From assembly GCA_944389585.1 (NCBI GenBank), contig CALXMW010000006.1, positions 62,001 through 126,000 of the forward strand: a DNA stretch of 64,000 nucleotides, read 5' to 3'. Under the pieces are notes generated by a model. That model did not search any database, was not told where the DNA came from, and was given only the letters and a program-made list of their open reading frames with translations. This DNA comes from an uncultured Kiritimatiellota bacterium. Lineage in GTDB: Bacteria; Verrucomicrobiota; Kiritimatiellia; RFP12; DVOR01. Positions within the stretch are counted from its first letter, which is position 1, and every line of letters begins with the position of its first letter. The translations under genes were made by a program, and so were the position numbers. Positions 8,869 to 19,008 of this stretch are shown piece after piece.

Positions 8869-9843
8869 TCACCCCCGCCGCCACAGCCGCCCCCCCAGCA
8901 ACCACCGGCTCCCCCGCGTGGCGAAACGGGCGCGGAGGTTGGGGAAGCGGCGCCGGACGGGCGGCAGAAGGGCAAGGAGTGGCGCGAGGACGGCAATGCA
9001 CCGACTGAGCAGGCGCCCGGCCAGCCATTTGCCTGCAGGAATGCCGGTACAGTCGCGGCGCGAAAGCCCGAAGAGCGACTGGCAGCACGTCACCCAGACG
9101 CACGCGGCGTCGGAATAACCGACATACCACCGAAACCGCAACGCCCACGGCAATTCCCCGGCGTAATGGATGCACCCCGGTCGCTCCAAGGCAAGCGCCG
9201 CGCCGCTGAAGACGCCCCAGGCATCGGGGAGCACACCCACCTGCCCGGCGCAGAGGATGTTGAGCGCGTCTTGGTCGGGAAAGGGGGCGTCGGGATGCTC
9301 GCACAGAAACCCGAGGCACCATCGCACGGCATCATGCGCACGCATCCAGGAGAGGTTGAGGAGCAGGAACCCGGCGCAGACATAATGCGCCCAGTCCTGC
9401 GCGAAGGCGTGCCGGGCGAACCATTCCGGCTGTGTGGTGAGGCTCGTGGCGTGGCCCTGCATGGCGCAAGCCTCGTCAAAGAGCGATTCCAACTTGAACG
9501 GGTCGTCCGTAAAGAGCGTGTCACCGTCGGCATAGACGCACCACGGCACGTCCGGGAGCAAATCCGGCAGGCAAAGGCGCGCGTAAGTCGCCAGACTGCC
9601 GTGCCATTCGCGGAATCCGCCGAAACGGTTCAGGTCGATGGGGTGGCGGACGAAGGCGGCTTCCCCGCCGCTCCAGACCGAGGCGAGGAACGGTTCCCAC
9701 TCTTCATCAGGAATACCGCAATCCAACACATGGATGACCAAATCCTGCGGCCGGCTGGCCTGTGCGATGGCACTGCTTACCGCGACCCGAAGCGGGAAGA
9801 GGTAATTCGCGTCGGCGGCGTAGACAAGGTGGAGTTTGTTCAT
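8869..9843 (-). CDS. glycosyltransferase family 8
   Basis: 324 residues. LHLVYAADANYLFPLRVAVSS at the start and a VYADGDTLF segment (DxD metal/nucleotide-sugar site) are typical of GT8 retaining transferases such as lipopolysaccharide galactosyl/glucosyltransferases. AGFLLLNLSWMR, DQDALN and CIHYAG are further GT8 landmarks. The C-terminal ~50 residues are basic and hydrophobic, suggesting membrane association. Its ATG overlaps the stop of the acetyltransferase by 4 nt (ATGA), placing it third in a GT4-acetyltransferase-GT8 operon. Confidence 0.9.
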   Translation of the reverse strand: MNKLHLVYAADANYLFPLRVAVSSAIAQASRPQDLVIHVLDCGIPDEEWEPFLASVWSGGEAAFVRHPIDLNRFGGFREWHGSLATYARLCLPDLLPDVPWCVYADGDTLFTDDPFKLESLFDEACAMQGHATSLTTQPEWFARHAFAQDWAHYVCAGFLLLNLSWMRAHDAVRWCLGFLCEHPDAPFPDQDALNILCAGQVGVLPDAWGVFSGAALALERPGCIHYAGELPWALRFRWYVGYSDAACVWVTCCQSLFGLSRRDCTGIPAGKWLAGRLLSRCIAVLAPLLALLPPVRRRFPNLRARFATRGSRWLLGGRLWRRG

Positions 9844-10370
9844 GGCTCGGTCCTGATGACACGGGTTTTGACGGGGCGGGCGGGGTTGCCGGCGACGACG
9901 GCAAGGGGCGGGACGGGGCGGGTGACGACGGCGCCAAGGCCGGCGACGGCCCCGTCGCCGAGGGTGACGCCGGGGAGAATCGCGGCGCGGGCGGCGACCC
10001 AGCACCCGTTGCCCACGACGATCGGCGCGGTTCTGAGCGCCATGGTCGGGGAGGCGAGGTCGTGCGTGGCCGTACAGAGGTAGGCCCCCTGCGAGACGAC
10101 GGTGTTGTCGCCGAGGGAGATGGGCGCCTTGCAGTAGAGTTCCACGCTTGGGCCGACGCAGGAAAGGTTGCCCACGCGCAGGTTCCAGGGCGCGTAGACG
10201 CGCACGGAGCGGTAAAAGAGGCTTTGCCCGACGTGCGCGCCGAAGGCCCGCAGGAGCCACCGCCGCCCGCCGGCGGGCAGAAGGGGGAAGAGCGTGGCGT
10301 TGAGCGCGCGCCAGAGCGCCAGGCGAAGGCGGCGGGGCTTGGGTTCGCGGTAGCGGGAGAGGTCAACCAC
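9840..10370 (-). CDS. hexapeptide-repeat acetyltransferase (WcaF-like)
   Basis: 176 residues. Left-handed beta-helix acyltransferase: repeated isoleucine/valine hexads (ISLGDNTVVSQGAYL, PIVVGNGCWVAARAAILPG, VTLGDGAVAGLGAVV) and the catalytic-type histidine in CTATHD, ending VVAGNPARPVKTR. Closest in layout to colanic-acid O-acetyltransferases (WcaF type). No ATG is available near the N-terminus; GTG at 10370 (VVDLSRY) overlaps the preceding gene by 8 nt and is the best start. It likely decorates the glycan made by the flanking glycosyltransferases. Confidence 0.87.
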   Translation of the reverse strand: MVDLSRYREPKPRRLRLALWRALNATLFPLLPAGGRRWLLRAFGAHVGQSLFYRSVRVYAPWNLRVGNLSCVGPSVELYCKAPISLGDNTVVSQGAYLCTATHDLASPTMALRTAPIVVGNGCWVAARAAILPGVTLGDGAVAGLGAVVTRPVPPLAVVAGNPARPVKTRVIRTEP

Positions 10371-11499
10371 GGGCCACCTCCCTGAACAAGGCCTCCCAGC
10401 AGTCGGCGACGGCGCCGAGGGCGTAGGCACGGGCGTCGGCCTGGGCGACGCCGGCCATGCCGCCGAGGACCGCCGGCGCGGCCATGAGGTCACCCACCAC
10501 CCGCGCGAAGCCCTCGGCCTCGAAGGGCGGGGCCACGACCACGCCGTTGGTGCCGCGCACGACGTCGTAGACCGCCGGGTAGGTGCCGAGCGCGACGGGC
10601 ACGCAACCGGCGGCCATCGCCTCGGGCAAGACAAGCGGGAAGCCTTCGAAGTCGGAGGTCAGGAGCAGGAGCTTGGCCTTGGCGTAGAAGGGCGCGGGGG
10701 CGCGGAAGCCGTGGAAGGCCACGCGCGGCAGGTCGGCGGCCTGCGCCTCCAGCGCCGCGCGGTCGGGGCCGTCGCCCACGATTTCCAGCCGCCACCCGGG
10801 AAAGCGCGGGGCCAGGAGGCGCCACGCGCCGAGCACGCGCGAGACGCGCTTTTGCGTCTCCTCCAGCCGCCCCACGTAGAGCAGGACATCCTCCTTCGGC
10901 GCAGGCGCGGCGGGCGCGAGGGTGAGCGGGTTGCCGATGGTGCGCAGCCGCGGCGTGAACGCCAGCCCCGTCATCCGCCGGAAGATTGGCTCGAAACGCT
11001 TCGAGAGCACCACGAAGGCGTCGCTCCCCCGATAAACCGCCCGCAGGCTCAGCCCGGAAAGGAGCCGCCACAGGAAGCGCGCGGGCCCCCGCACGGCGGC
11101 GATGCGGCCGTTGTTGTCCGGGATGTTGTGGAGCACGGAGACGAGCCCGACGCCCAACCCGCGCCCGGCCCGCCGCAGGAGGCGCGTCACGCCCCACGGC
11201 AGGCACCACTGGTTCACCACCACCCCCACCTCGCGCGCCAGGAAGAGCGCCCGCAGGGCCTTCGCGTTCGCCGTCGAGTTTGCGGGGAAGGCCAATTCCT
11301 TCACCATGATTTCGGGCGGCAACCCCTCCAGCAACGCCCGGTCATCGAAGCGGAACGCCACAATCGTCACCCGCCACCCCCGCGCCGCGAGGGCCTTCCC
11401 CAGCGTCACCGTCACGCGCTCCACCCCGCCGACGCCCCAGACGCCCAGCAGGAACAGCACGCTCTTCCTTCTCTCTTTCGCCTCATCGGCCGCAACCAT
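10363..11499 (-). CDS. glycosyltransferase family 4, first gene of a glycan operon
   Basis: 378 residues with GT-B/GT4 features: N-terminal LFLLGVWGVGGVERVTVTL (GGVE loop), and the C-terminal EX7E motif in SDFEGFPLVLPEAMAAG. It is first in the operon with the acetyltransferase and GT8. The chosen ATG (11499) follows GAGGGAGC about 10 nt upstream; in-frame codons further upstream fall inside the structured leader. That leader is a homologue of the RNA at 18700-18893, and its apical strand is complementary to this Shine-Dalgarno, so translation of the whole operon may be RNA-controlled (inference). Confidence 0.9.
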   Translation of the reverse strand: MVAADEAKERRKSVLFLLGVWGVGGVERVTVTLGKALAARGWRVTIVAFRFDDRALLEGLPPEIMVKELAFPANSTANAKALRALFLAREVGVVVNQWCLPWGVTRLLRRAGRGLGVGLVSVLHNIPDNNGRIAAVRGPARFLWRLLSGLSLRAVYRGSDAFVVLSKRFEPIFRRMTGLAFTPRLRTIGNPLTLAPAAPAPKEDVLLYVGRLEETQKRVSRVLGAWRLLAPRFPGWRLEIVGDGPDRAALEAQAADLPRVAFHGFRAPAPFYAKAKLLLLTSDFEGFPLVLPEAMAAGCVPVALGTYPAVYDVVRGTNGVVVAPPFEAEGFARVVGDLMAAPAVLGGMAGVAQADARAYALGAVADCWEALFREVARG

Positions 11500-11522
11500 A
11501 AAACACGCTCCCTCTCTCGTAT

Positions 11523-11687
11523 CTGCTTGAGGTCTTGGAACAAACCCTGTCCGGATACGTGAAAGGGAGCGCGCCGAATGCGGCGCGCCCGCCAAACACG
11601 GTGCCCAGACAAAGAAAGGTTCCAAGTTTCAAGCAGGCAACCTGTTTGCGCAAAGCGCAAGTAGCGACGGCTTTCCCATCGCGTGCC
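11523..11687 (-). promoter_or_regulatory. structured leader RNA (copy B) of the glycosyltransferase operon
   Basis: On the minus strand the transcript would start near GGGCACGCGA. Helices: H1 CGATGG/CCGTCG (11676-11681 with 11665-11670); H2 TTGCGC-TTT-GCGCAA (11646-11660); H3 CTGCTTGA/TCAAGCAG (11629-11636 with 11523-11530) stacked through an AA/ACC internal loop on CTTGGAAC/GTTCCAAG (11619-11626 with 11534-11541); H4 GTCTGG/CCGGAC (11605-11610 with 11549-11554); H5 an 8-bp stem at 11569-11588. The same helices in the same order occur in copy A at 18700-18893, with different paired bases. GCTCCCT (11564-11570) is complementary to the AGGGAGC Shine-Dalgarno region (11507-11513) of the downstream gene. 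Upstream -10: TATCAT at 11691-11696. RNA class not recognised. Confidence 0.75.
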
Positions 11688-11690
11688 CGT

Positions 11691-11696
11691 ATGATA
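11691..11696 (-). promoter_or_regulatory. -10 box of the glycan operon
   Basis: Minus strand TTTTTGCTATCATACGGG: TATCAT with the TTTGC extension also seen before gyrB and mutS. It lies about 7 nt before the start of the structured leader. Confidence 0.6.
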
Positions 11697-11698
11697 GC

Positions 11699-11728
11699 AA
11701 AAAGCGGGGAGCGCTTTCCCCGCTTTTC
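11699..11728 (-). terminator. terminator downstream of the metal permease gene
   Basis: Minus strand AAAAGCGGGG...CCCCGCTTTTT with loop AAAGCGCT, followed by a T-run. It abuts the promoter of the next (glycan) operon. Confidence 0.8.
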
Positions 11729-11745
11729 ACGCCGTGCCCGGAAGG

Positions 11746-12816
11746 TCAGCGGGCAGGACGGTGGATACGAAAGAGGCCGTTGAGGAGGAGAAGGGCCAGG
11801 GGGACGAGGAAGAGAAGCCCCAGGGCGTGGCCGTGCGCGTGCGCGTGGTCGGTGAGGCCGGGGACGTGGACGAGCCCGGCGAGGGGGAAGTCGATGGCCA
11901 GCCCGACCAGCACGGCCACGGCAACGACGGCGGCGACGAAGGCGCCCGCCGTGCGCCAGCCGAACGCCCGCCCCAGCACCAAGAGCGCGGCGACGTGCGT
12001 GGTGGGCGCGCAGGCCATGAAGACAAAGGCCGCGCCGGGGGAAAGCCCGGCGGCGATGAGCCCGGCGGCGACGGGGACGATGGCCAGCGAGCAGGCGTAG
12101 GTGGGGATGCCGATGAGCACGGCCAGAAGGTAGGCCGCGGGGAGGGAAAGGCCGGAGAGGGCATCCTCGGGAATGAGCGCGCCGATGGCCGCGGCGACGG
12201 CGACGCCCACGAAGAGAAGGCCGGCGAGTTCGCCGGGGAGGTGGACGAAGGCGTAGCGCGCGGCGTCGCGCAGGCGGGTGCGCCGGTCGGCATGCTCGTG
12301 GTGATGGGGCTCGCCAGGGTGGTGCGGGTGGTCGGGGTCGTGGTGATGGCAGGCGCAGAGGCCGGCGCAGTCGGGCCCCAGGTCGGGCGCCTCGTGGGAC
12401 GGGGGCTGGGCGACGCCGAACCAGCGCACGAAGGCGCCGGCCGCCAGCCCCGCGAGCACCGCGCCCACAAAGCGCACGAGGGTGAGGAAGGGGCCCAGGA
12501 GGGGCCAGCTGACGAGCAGCGCGTCGGTGCCGGCCTGGGGGGTGGAGGCGAGGAAGGCGCAGACGGGGGCCTTACGCGCGCCGTTCCGGCGCAGGGCCAG
12601 CCCCACCACAAGCACGCCGCACGAGCAGATGGGCAACGGCAACCCCAGGAGCGAGGCCTTGACGATGGGCCGCCAGCCGGGGCCGCCGAGGTGCCGACGC
12701 ATCCACCCTTCGTTGAGGAAGGCGGAGATGAGGAAGGCCAGCGCGAAGCCCACGAGCAACCACGGGGCCATGTCCAGCCAGATGTCAAGAAACTGATGGA
12801 GAAAGGCTTGGAGCAT
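11746..12816 (-). CDS. permease, SO_0444/ArsP (DUF318) type, probable Cu/Zn or organoarsenical efflux
   Basis: 356 residues, about eight membrane segments. The motif PICSCGVLVVG near residue 55 and STPQAGTDALLVSW are hallmarks of the DUF318/ArsP permease family. Between the two halves is a cytoplasmic histidine-rich loop (CHHHDPDHPHHPGEPHHH) that suggests metal binding, as in SO_0444-type Cu/Zn efflux proteins. The ATG at 12816 is 14 nt after the stop of the MurC-like gene, and no clear Shine-Dalgarno is seen. The pairing with a cell-wall ligase is odd. Substrate is inferred from the family and the His-rich loop only. Confidence 0.85.
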   Translation of the reverse strand: MLQAFLHQFLDIWLDMAPWLLVGFALAFLISAFLNEGWMRRHLGGPGWRPIVKASLLGLPLPICSCGVLVVGLALRRNGARKAPVCAFLASTPQAGTDALLVSWPLLGPFLTLVRFVGAVLAGLAAGAFVRWFGVAQPPSHEAPDLGPDCAGLCACHHHDPDHPHHPGEPHHHEHADRRTRLRDAARYAFVHLPGELAGLLFVGVAVAAAIGALIPEDALSGLSLPAAYLLAVLIGIPTYACSLAIVPVAAGLIAAGLSPGAAFVFMACAPTTHVAALLVLGRAFGWRTAGAFVAAVVAVAVLVGLAIDFPLAGLVHVPGLTDHAHAHGHALGLLFLVPLALLLLNGLFRIHRPAR

Positions 12817-12830
12817 AGAGAGGAGGCGGG

Positions 12831-14123
12831 TTAGTCGGTTGGCTGGCCGGCCAGGCGCCGGGCCAGGGCGGGGAGGCCGGGGTCGCGCGCGCCGAAGGTG
12901 ACGAGCGCCGTGCCGGGGCGGGCCAGGGCGTGGAGGCGGGCCTCGGCGGCGGCAAGGTCGGGCACAAGCTCGGCGGGGCAGGAGAGGCGCGCCAGGAGGG
13001 CGTCGCTGTTGAGGGAACGGTCGGTGGTGCCGCCGGCGTCGTAGACGGGCAGGAGCAGGAGCCGGTCGCAGGGGCGCACGGCGGCGTTGAACATCGCCGC
13101 AAGGCCGTCCAAGAGCTTGCGCAGGGGCGCGTAGCCATGGGGCCGCCAGACGGCGAAGACGCCGGCGGGGAAAGCCTCGGCCAGGGTGGCCCAGGCGGCG
13201 GCGAGCTTCTCCACGTTGTGCGCGTAGTCGTCCACCACGCACGCGCCGGCGCAGTCGCCCACACGCTCCAGGCGGCGGCGGACGCCGCGGAAGGTGCCCA
13301 GCGCCGCGGCCAAGTCGTCCTCGCCGCACCCCAGGGCGAGGGCCATCTCAAGGGCAAGCCTGGCGTTGGCCACGTTGTGCGCGCCGGGCAGGGGCAGGGC
13401 CCACGCGCGGCCGCGCCAGTCGAAGCGCGTCCCCCACCCCGCCGTGTGCGCCGGGGGCGTGGGCGCGCCGGAGGCGTCGAGGACGACGCCGGGAGCCTTG
13501 GCCTTGAAGGCGGCGAAGAGGGCCTCGGCCTCGGCCTTGGGGAAGTGGTCGCTCGAGGCGTTGGTGACGATGACGTGCGTGGGCGAGAGGGCCAGGAGCG
13601 ACTTGTCGGATTCGTCGGCCTCGACGACCATCAGTCCACGCGGATCCGCCGAGGGGCGGACGGAGCCGACGCGCGCGCCGCCGGCGTCCCACCCGATGGT
13701 CTCCGCGCCGTTGACGACGAAGGGGTCGCGCCCGCACGCCGCCAGCAGGTGGCCCAGGAGCGCGGTGACGGAGGATTTGCCGCAGGTGCCCGTGACGGCG
13801 ACGAGTTCGTGGCCCGCCGCCAGCGCCGCCAGCGCCTCGCTGCGGTGGAGCGTGCGCAGGCCCAGCGCGCGGGCCCGGGCAAGGTCCGGGTTGTCAGGCT
13901 CGATGGCGGTGGAGTAGACGACGGTCGTGCCGGGGCCGACGCCGCTGCCGTCCTGCGGGAAGAGCGCCGCCCCCCCGCGCCGGAGGGTGGCGAGCGTCGG
14001 CGTCTCCTGCCCCAGGCCCAGGAGGCGGTCGGAGCCGCCCACGCGCCAGCCCTTATCCAGGAAGGCCTGCGCCAGGGCGCTCATGCCCACGCCGCCAATG
14101 CCGATGAGATAGATGCTTTCCAT
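12831..14123 (-). CDS. Mur ligase, MurC-like (UDP-N-acetylmuramate:amino acid ligase family)
   Basis: 430 residues. N-terminal UDP-binding SIYLIGIGGVGMSALAQ, central ATP site GTCGKSSVTALLGHLL (residues 112 on) and C-terminal FRGVRRRLERVG and VVDDYAHN follow MurC/Mpl order. It is divergent: the P-loop reads GTCGKSS where MurC and Mpl usually have GTHGKTT/S, and WRPHGYAPLRKLLD replaces the usual FQPHRYTRT block. The gene is not in a division/cell-wall cluster, so it may be a second, specialised ligase rather than the housekeeping MurC. The ATG at 14123 sits 7 nt from a TATAAT box (leaderless). Confidence 0.82.
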   Translation of the reverse strand: MESIYLIGIGGVGMSALAQAFLDKGWRVGGSDRLLGLGQETPTLATLRRGGAALFPQDGSGVGPGTTVVYSTAIEPDNPDLARARALGLRTLHRSEALAALAAGHELVAVTGTCGKSSVTALLGHLLAACGRDPFVVNGAETIGWDAGGARVGSVRPSADPRGLMVVEADESDKSLLALSPTHVIVTNASSDHFPKAEAEALFAAFKAKAPGVVLDASGAPTPPAHTAGWGTRFDWRGRAWALPLPGAHNVANARLALEMALALGCGEDDLAAALGTFRGVRRRLERVGDCAGACVVDDYAHNVEKLAAAWATLAEAFPAGVFAVWRPHGYAPLRKLLDGLAAMFNAAVRPCDRLLLLPVYDAGGTTDRSLNSDALLARLSCPAELVPDLAAAEARLHALARPGTALVTFGARDPGLPALARRLAGQPTD

Positions 14124-14130
14124 GGGGCAG

Positions 14131-14136
14131 ATTATA
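14131..14136 (-). promoter_or_regulatory. -10 box of the MurC-like gene, leaderless arrangement
   Basis: Minus strand GTGGTATAATCTGCCCCATG: TATAAT ends 7 nt before the ATG and is preceded by the recurrent GTGG. Confidence 0.7.
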
Positions 14137-14150
14137 CCACGCCGACGCCC

Positions 14151-14801
14151 TCAGGCGAACAGCCAGCGGCGGACGGGCCTGAACAGGGGCACCAGCCAGC
14201 GCAGGCAAAGCCCCACGGCGAAGGCCGCCAGCACCGTCCCCTCGCGCAGGCCGCGCACGGCGTGGAGCATGAGCAGGGAGAGGAGCAGGGCCGAGGCCAC
14301 GAGGCTGACGTCAAAGCACATCTTCGTCCACGCGAAGCGGGCGCGGGTGACGCGGCAAAGGGCCTTGACCAGCCCCTCGCCGGGGTTGAACAGCAGGTCG
14401 GCATGGATCTGCAGGGCGATGCCCGCGGCCAGAACGGCGCTGCCCGCCAGCACCTCCGCCACGCGCCCCCAGTAGGCCTCCGGCACCCACAGCCCGCCCA
14501 CCCACATCCCCAGGTCGATGAACACCCCGAAGACGAGCACCACGCCCAGCTGCGCGTACTGGAGCGCCGGGAAGCCCCGCCCCAGGAGCGCCACCTGCCC
14601 CAGCACGAAGAGAATGTTCACCGCGAAGGTCGCCATCCCGAAGGTGAGCGGCGTGAAGAAGGTGAAGACGTAGGGGAGCGAGGAGATGGGCGAGGTGCCC
14701 AGCCCCGCGCGCGTGGTGAGCGCGACGCCCAGCCCCGCGAGGGCCAGGCCGCCCGTCAGCAGCAGGCATTGCCGCACAAGGTTCGGATGGTAACGGCGCA
14801 T
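14151..14801 (-). CDS. YitT/YczE-family integral membrane protein
   Basis: 216 residues with about five to six transmembrane helices. The family signature is near the start: GLGVALTTRAGLGTSPISSLPYV, followed by FVLGQVALLG and a VFIDLGMW helix; a second ADLLFNPGEGLVKAL half resembles the first. Members are predicted transport or sensor membrane proteins without assigned substrate. The ATG at 14801 follows GAAAGGA, 22 nt downstream of a TAAAAT -10 box at 14824-14829. Single-gene unit. Confidence 0.8.
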   Translation of the reverse strand: MRRYHPNLVRQCLLLTGGLALAGLGVALTTRAGLGTSPISSLPYVFTFFTPLTFGMATFAVNILFVLGQVALLGRGFPALQYAQLGVVLVFGVFIDLGMWVGGLWVPEAYWGRVAEVLAGSAVLAAGIALQIHADLLFNPGEGLVKALCRVTRARFAWTKMCFDVSLVASALLLSLLMLHAVRGLREGTVLAAFAVGLCLRWLVPLFRPVRRWLFA

Positions 14802-14823
14802 GGAGGTTCCTTTCGGCCCGCGC

Positions 14824-14829
14824 ATTTTA
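14824..14829 (-). promoter_or_regulatory. -10 box of the YitT-like gene
   Basis: Minus strand GCGGTGGTAAAATGCGC: TAAAAT with GGTGG extension; CTTGCT lies 16-18 nt upstream as a possible -35. Confidence 0.55.
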
Positions 14830-14841
14830 CCACCGCGCCCC

Positions 14842-14873
14842 AAAAAAGCAAGCCCGGGGCGCGCCCGCCCGGG
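14842..14873 (-). terminator. probable terminator of uvrA
   Basis: GC-rich self-complementary CCCGGG arms at 14853-14858 and 14868-14873. On the minus strand they are followed by CTTGCTTTTTT. The stem is short, so strength is uncertain. Confidence 0.45.
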
Positions 14874-14882
14874 GGGCGGCAG

Positions 14883-17744
<2,862 letters not shown>

Positions 17745-17756
17745 AAAAGAACCTCC

Positions 17757-18614
17757 TCAACGGTCGCAGAAAGGCCGCACCTGCGCGATGTCCGTGGCGC
17801 CCGCGGCCACCATCGCCAGGCGGTCGACGCCCAGCGCGATGCCCGCCGTGGGCGGCAGGCGGGGCAGGGCCTCCAGGAAAGGCTCGTCGAGCGGGTAGGT
17901 GGGCAGGCCGCGCGCCCGGCGCATGGCGATCGTCGCCTCGAAGCGCCGCCGCTGTTCGGCCGCGTCGGTCAGCTCGCCGTAGCCGTTGGCGATCTCCATG
18001 CCGCCGAGGTAGGCCTCGAAGCGCTCGGCCACGCGCGGGTCGGCGGGGTCCAGGCGGGCCAGCGCCGCCGCGGGGGCGGGGTAGTCGACGAGGTAGACAA
18101 GACCCTCGCGGGGGAGCGCGGGCTCGATCTTCAGCGCCATGTCCTCGTCAAAGCGATCCTCGTCCCAGGCCGCCAAGGGATCCCAGCCGGCGACCTCGCG
18201 GTAAAGGTCGGTCACGCGGAAGACGCGCGGGACGTGGGGCCGGCCGAGGACGGCGGAGACCAGGTCCGCCACGTCCCGGTAGAGCGCCGCGATGCCCGCG
18301 CCCGGGCGATACCACTCCAGCAGGGTGAACTCCGGGTTGTGCCGGCGGCCGCGCTCGTTCGCGCGGAAGCAGGGGCCCATCTGGTAAATCGGGCCCGAGC
18401 CGGCGGCAAGCAACCGCTTCATGTGCAGCTCGGGCGAGGTGCGCAGCCAGCGCCCGCCCGAGGGCGGGGGCTCCAGGAAGGCCTCGTTCGCCGGGGCGGG
18501 GATGCGCACGGGGGTCTCCACCTCCAGGAACCCCCGCGCGTCAAAGAAGTCCCGGATGGCGCGCGCCACCCGCGCCCGCCCCCGCAACATCGCCCAGTCG
18601 AAAGTCTCGCTCAT
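17757..18614 (-). CDS. epmA: EF-P-(beta)-lysylation-type lysyl-tRNA synthetase paralogue (EpmA/GenX)
   Basis: 285 residues, a class II aminoacyl-tRNA synthetase core lacking the anticodon-binding domain, as in EpmA. Motif 2 is in FRANERGRRHNPEFTLLEWY and motif 3 in GIALGVDRLAM. EpmA attaches (R)-beta-lysine to a conserved lysine of elongation factor P. No epmB or efp gene is in the window. The ATG at 18614 lies 10 nt from a TATAAT box (18625-18630), a near-leaderless arrangement. It drives the two-gene unit with uvrA. Confidence 0.92.
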   Translation of the reverse strand: MSETFDWAMLRGRARVARAIRDFFDARGFLEVETPVRIPAPANEAFLEPPPSGGRWLRTSPELHMKRLLAAGSGPIYQMGPCFRANERGRRHNPEFTLLEWYRPGAGIAALYRDVADLVSAVLGRPHVPRVFRVTDLYREVAGWDPLAAWDEDRFDEDMALKIEPALPREGLVYLVDYPAPAAALARLDPADPRVAERFEAYLGGMEIANGYGELTDAAEQRRRFEATIAMRRARGLPTYPLDEPFLEALPRLPPTAGIALGVDRLAMVAAGATDIAQVRPFCDR

Positions 18615-18624
18615 AGGGCCGGGG

Positions 18625-18630
18625 ATTATA
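18625..18630 (-). promoter_or_regulatory. -10 box of epmA-uvrA
   Basis: Minus strand GTTGTGATATAATCCCC: TATAAT, 10 nt before the epmA ATG. Confidence 0.65.
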
Positions 18631-18666
18631 TCACAACCCGGCCGCCCCGCGGCGCCGAGAAAGGGC

Positions 18667-18696
18667 TTGCGCAGGCCCCCGGTTTTGTATTATCTT
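18667..18696 (+). promoter_or_regulatory. promoter of the structured RNA (copy A)
   Basis: TTGCGC (18667-18672), an 18-nt spacer, then TATCTT (18691-18696); TATTAT at 18688-18693 is an alternative -10. Expected start near 18700-18703, at the first base of the conserved GGCACGCGA block. Confidence 0.65.
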
Positions 18697-18699
18697 ATT

Positions 18700-18893
18700 G
18701 GCACGCGAAGGGAGAGCCTTCGTCACGTTTGCGCTTTGCGCGGACAGGTCGCTCACAGAAAACCTGAGAACTTTTCGACTACGCGACGTGTTCGGCAAGG
18801 TGCGTTCCGTTTGGGCGCACCTGCCTTGCATGTGTGGTAGTCGGGCTTCTCAGGGCCTTCTGTGAACACATGAAAGGCGGTGCGCCTTTTTAT
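18700..18893 (+). ncRNA. structured RNA of unrecognised class (copy A) with its own terminator
   Basis: This fills most of the 409-nt gap between epmA and the PEP-CTERM gene. Helices: H1 CGAAGG/CCTTCG (18706-18711 with 18717-18722); H2 GCGC-TTT-GCGC (18731-18741); H3 CACAGAA/TTCTGTG (18754-18760 with 18858-18864) joined by an AA/GCC internal loop to CCTGAGAA/TTCTCAGG (18763-18770 with 18847-18854); H4 CGACTAC/GTAGTCG (18776-18782 with 18837-18843); H5 GGTGCG/CGCACC (18799-18804 with 18816-18821). A terminator AAAGGCG-GTG-CGCCTTT with T5 follows at 18873-18891. CGCACCTGCCTT (18816-18827) can instead pair with the terminator arm AAGGCGGTGCG (18874-18884) with one bulged base. Homologous to the leader at 11523-11687. 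It could be a riboswitch-type leader or a free small RNA. Confidence 0.75.
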
Positions 18894-18964
18894 GGCCTGG
18901 CGCGTGGGGCGCGATGGCGCACACGGGCGCGTGTCTGTGGCGCGACAGCCGAAGGGGCCCCTGT

Positions 18965-19008
18965 CTTTCCCGCCCCGGTTCCCTTCGGTTTCCGGTGGGG
19001 CGGGAAAG
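18965..19008 (+). promoter_or_regulatory. 12-bp hairpin overlapping the ribosome binding site of the PEP-CTERM gene
   Basis: CTTTCCCGCCCC (18965-18976) pairs perfectly with GGGGCGGGAAAG (18997-19008). The 3' arm includes the start of the AAAGGAG Shine-Dalgarno (19005-19011), so the stem can mask it. The ATG is at 19024. Confidence 0.7.

Noticed and set aside
7814..9322. 502-codon version of the PHP protein
   Set aside because: The extra N-terminal 164 codons overlap the GT8 gene in another frame; the leaderless promoter at 8837 fixes the start at 8830.
18700..18760. Resemblance of GGCACGCGAAGGGAGAGCC to the start of c-di-GMP-I riboswitches
   Set aside because: Only a short stretch is similar; the following helices and the tetraloop/receptor of that class are absent.
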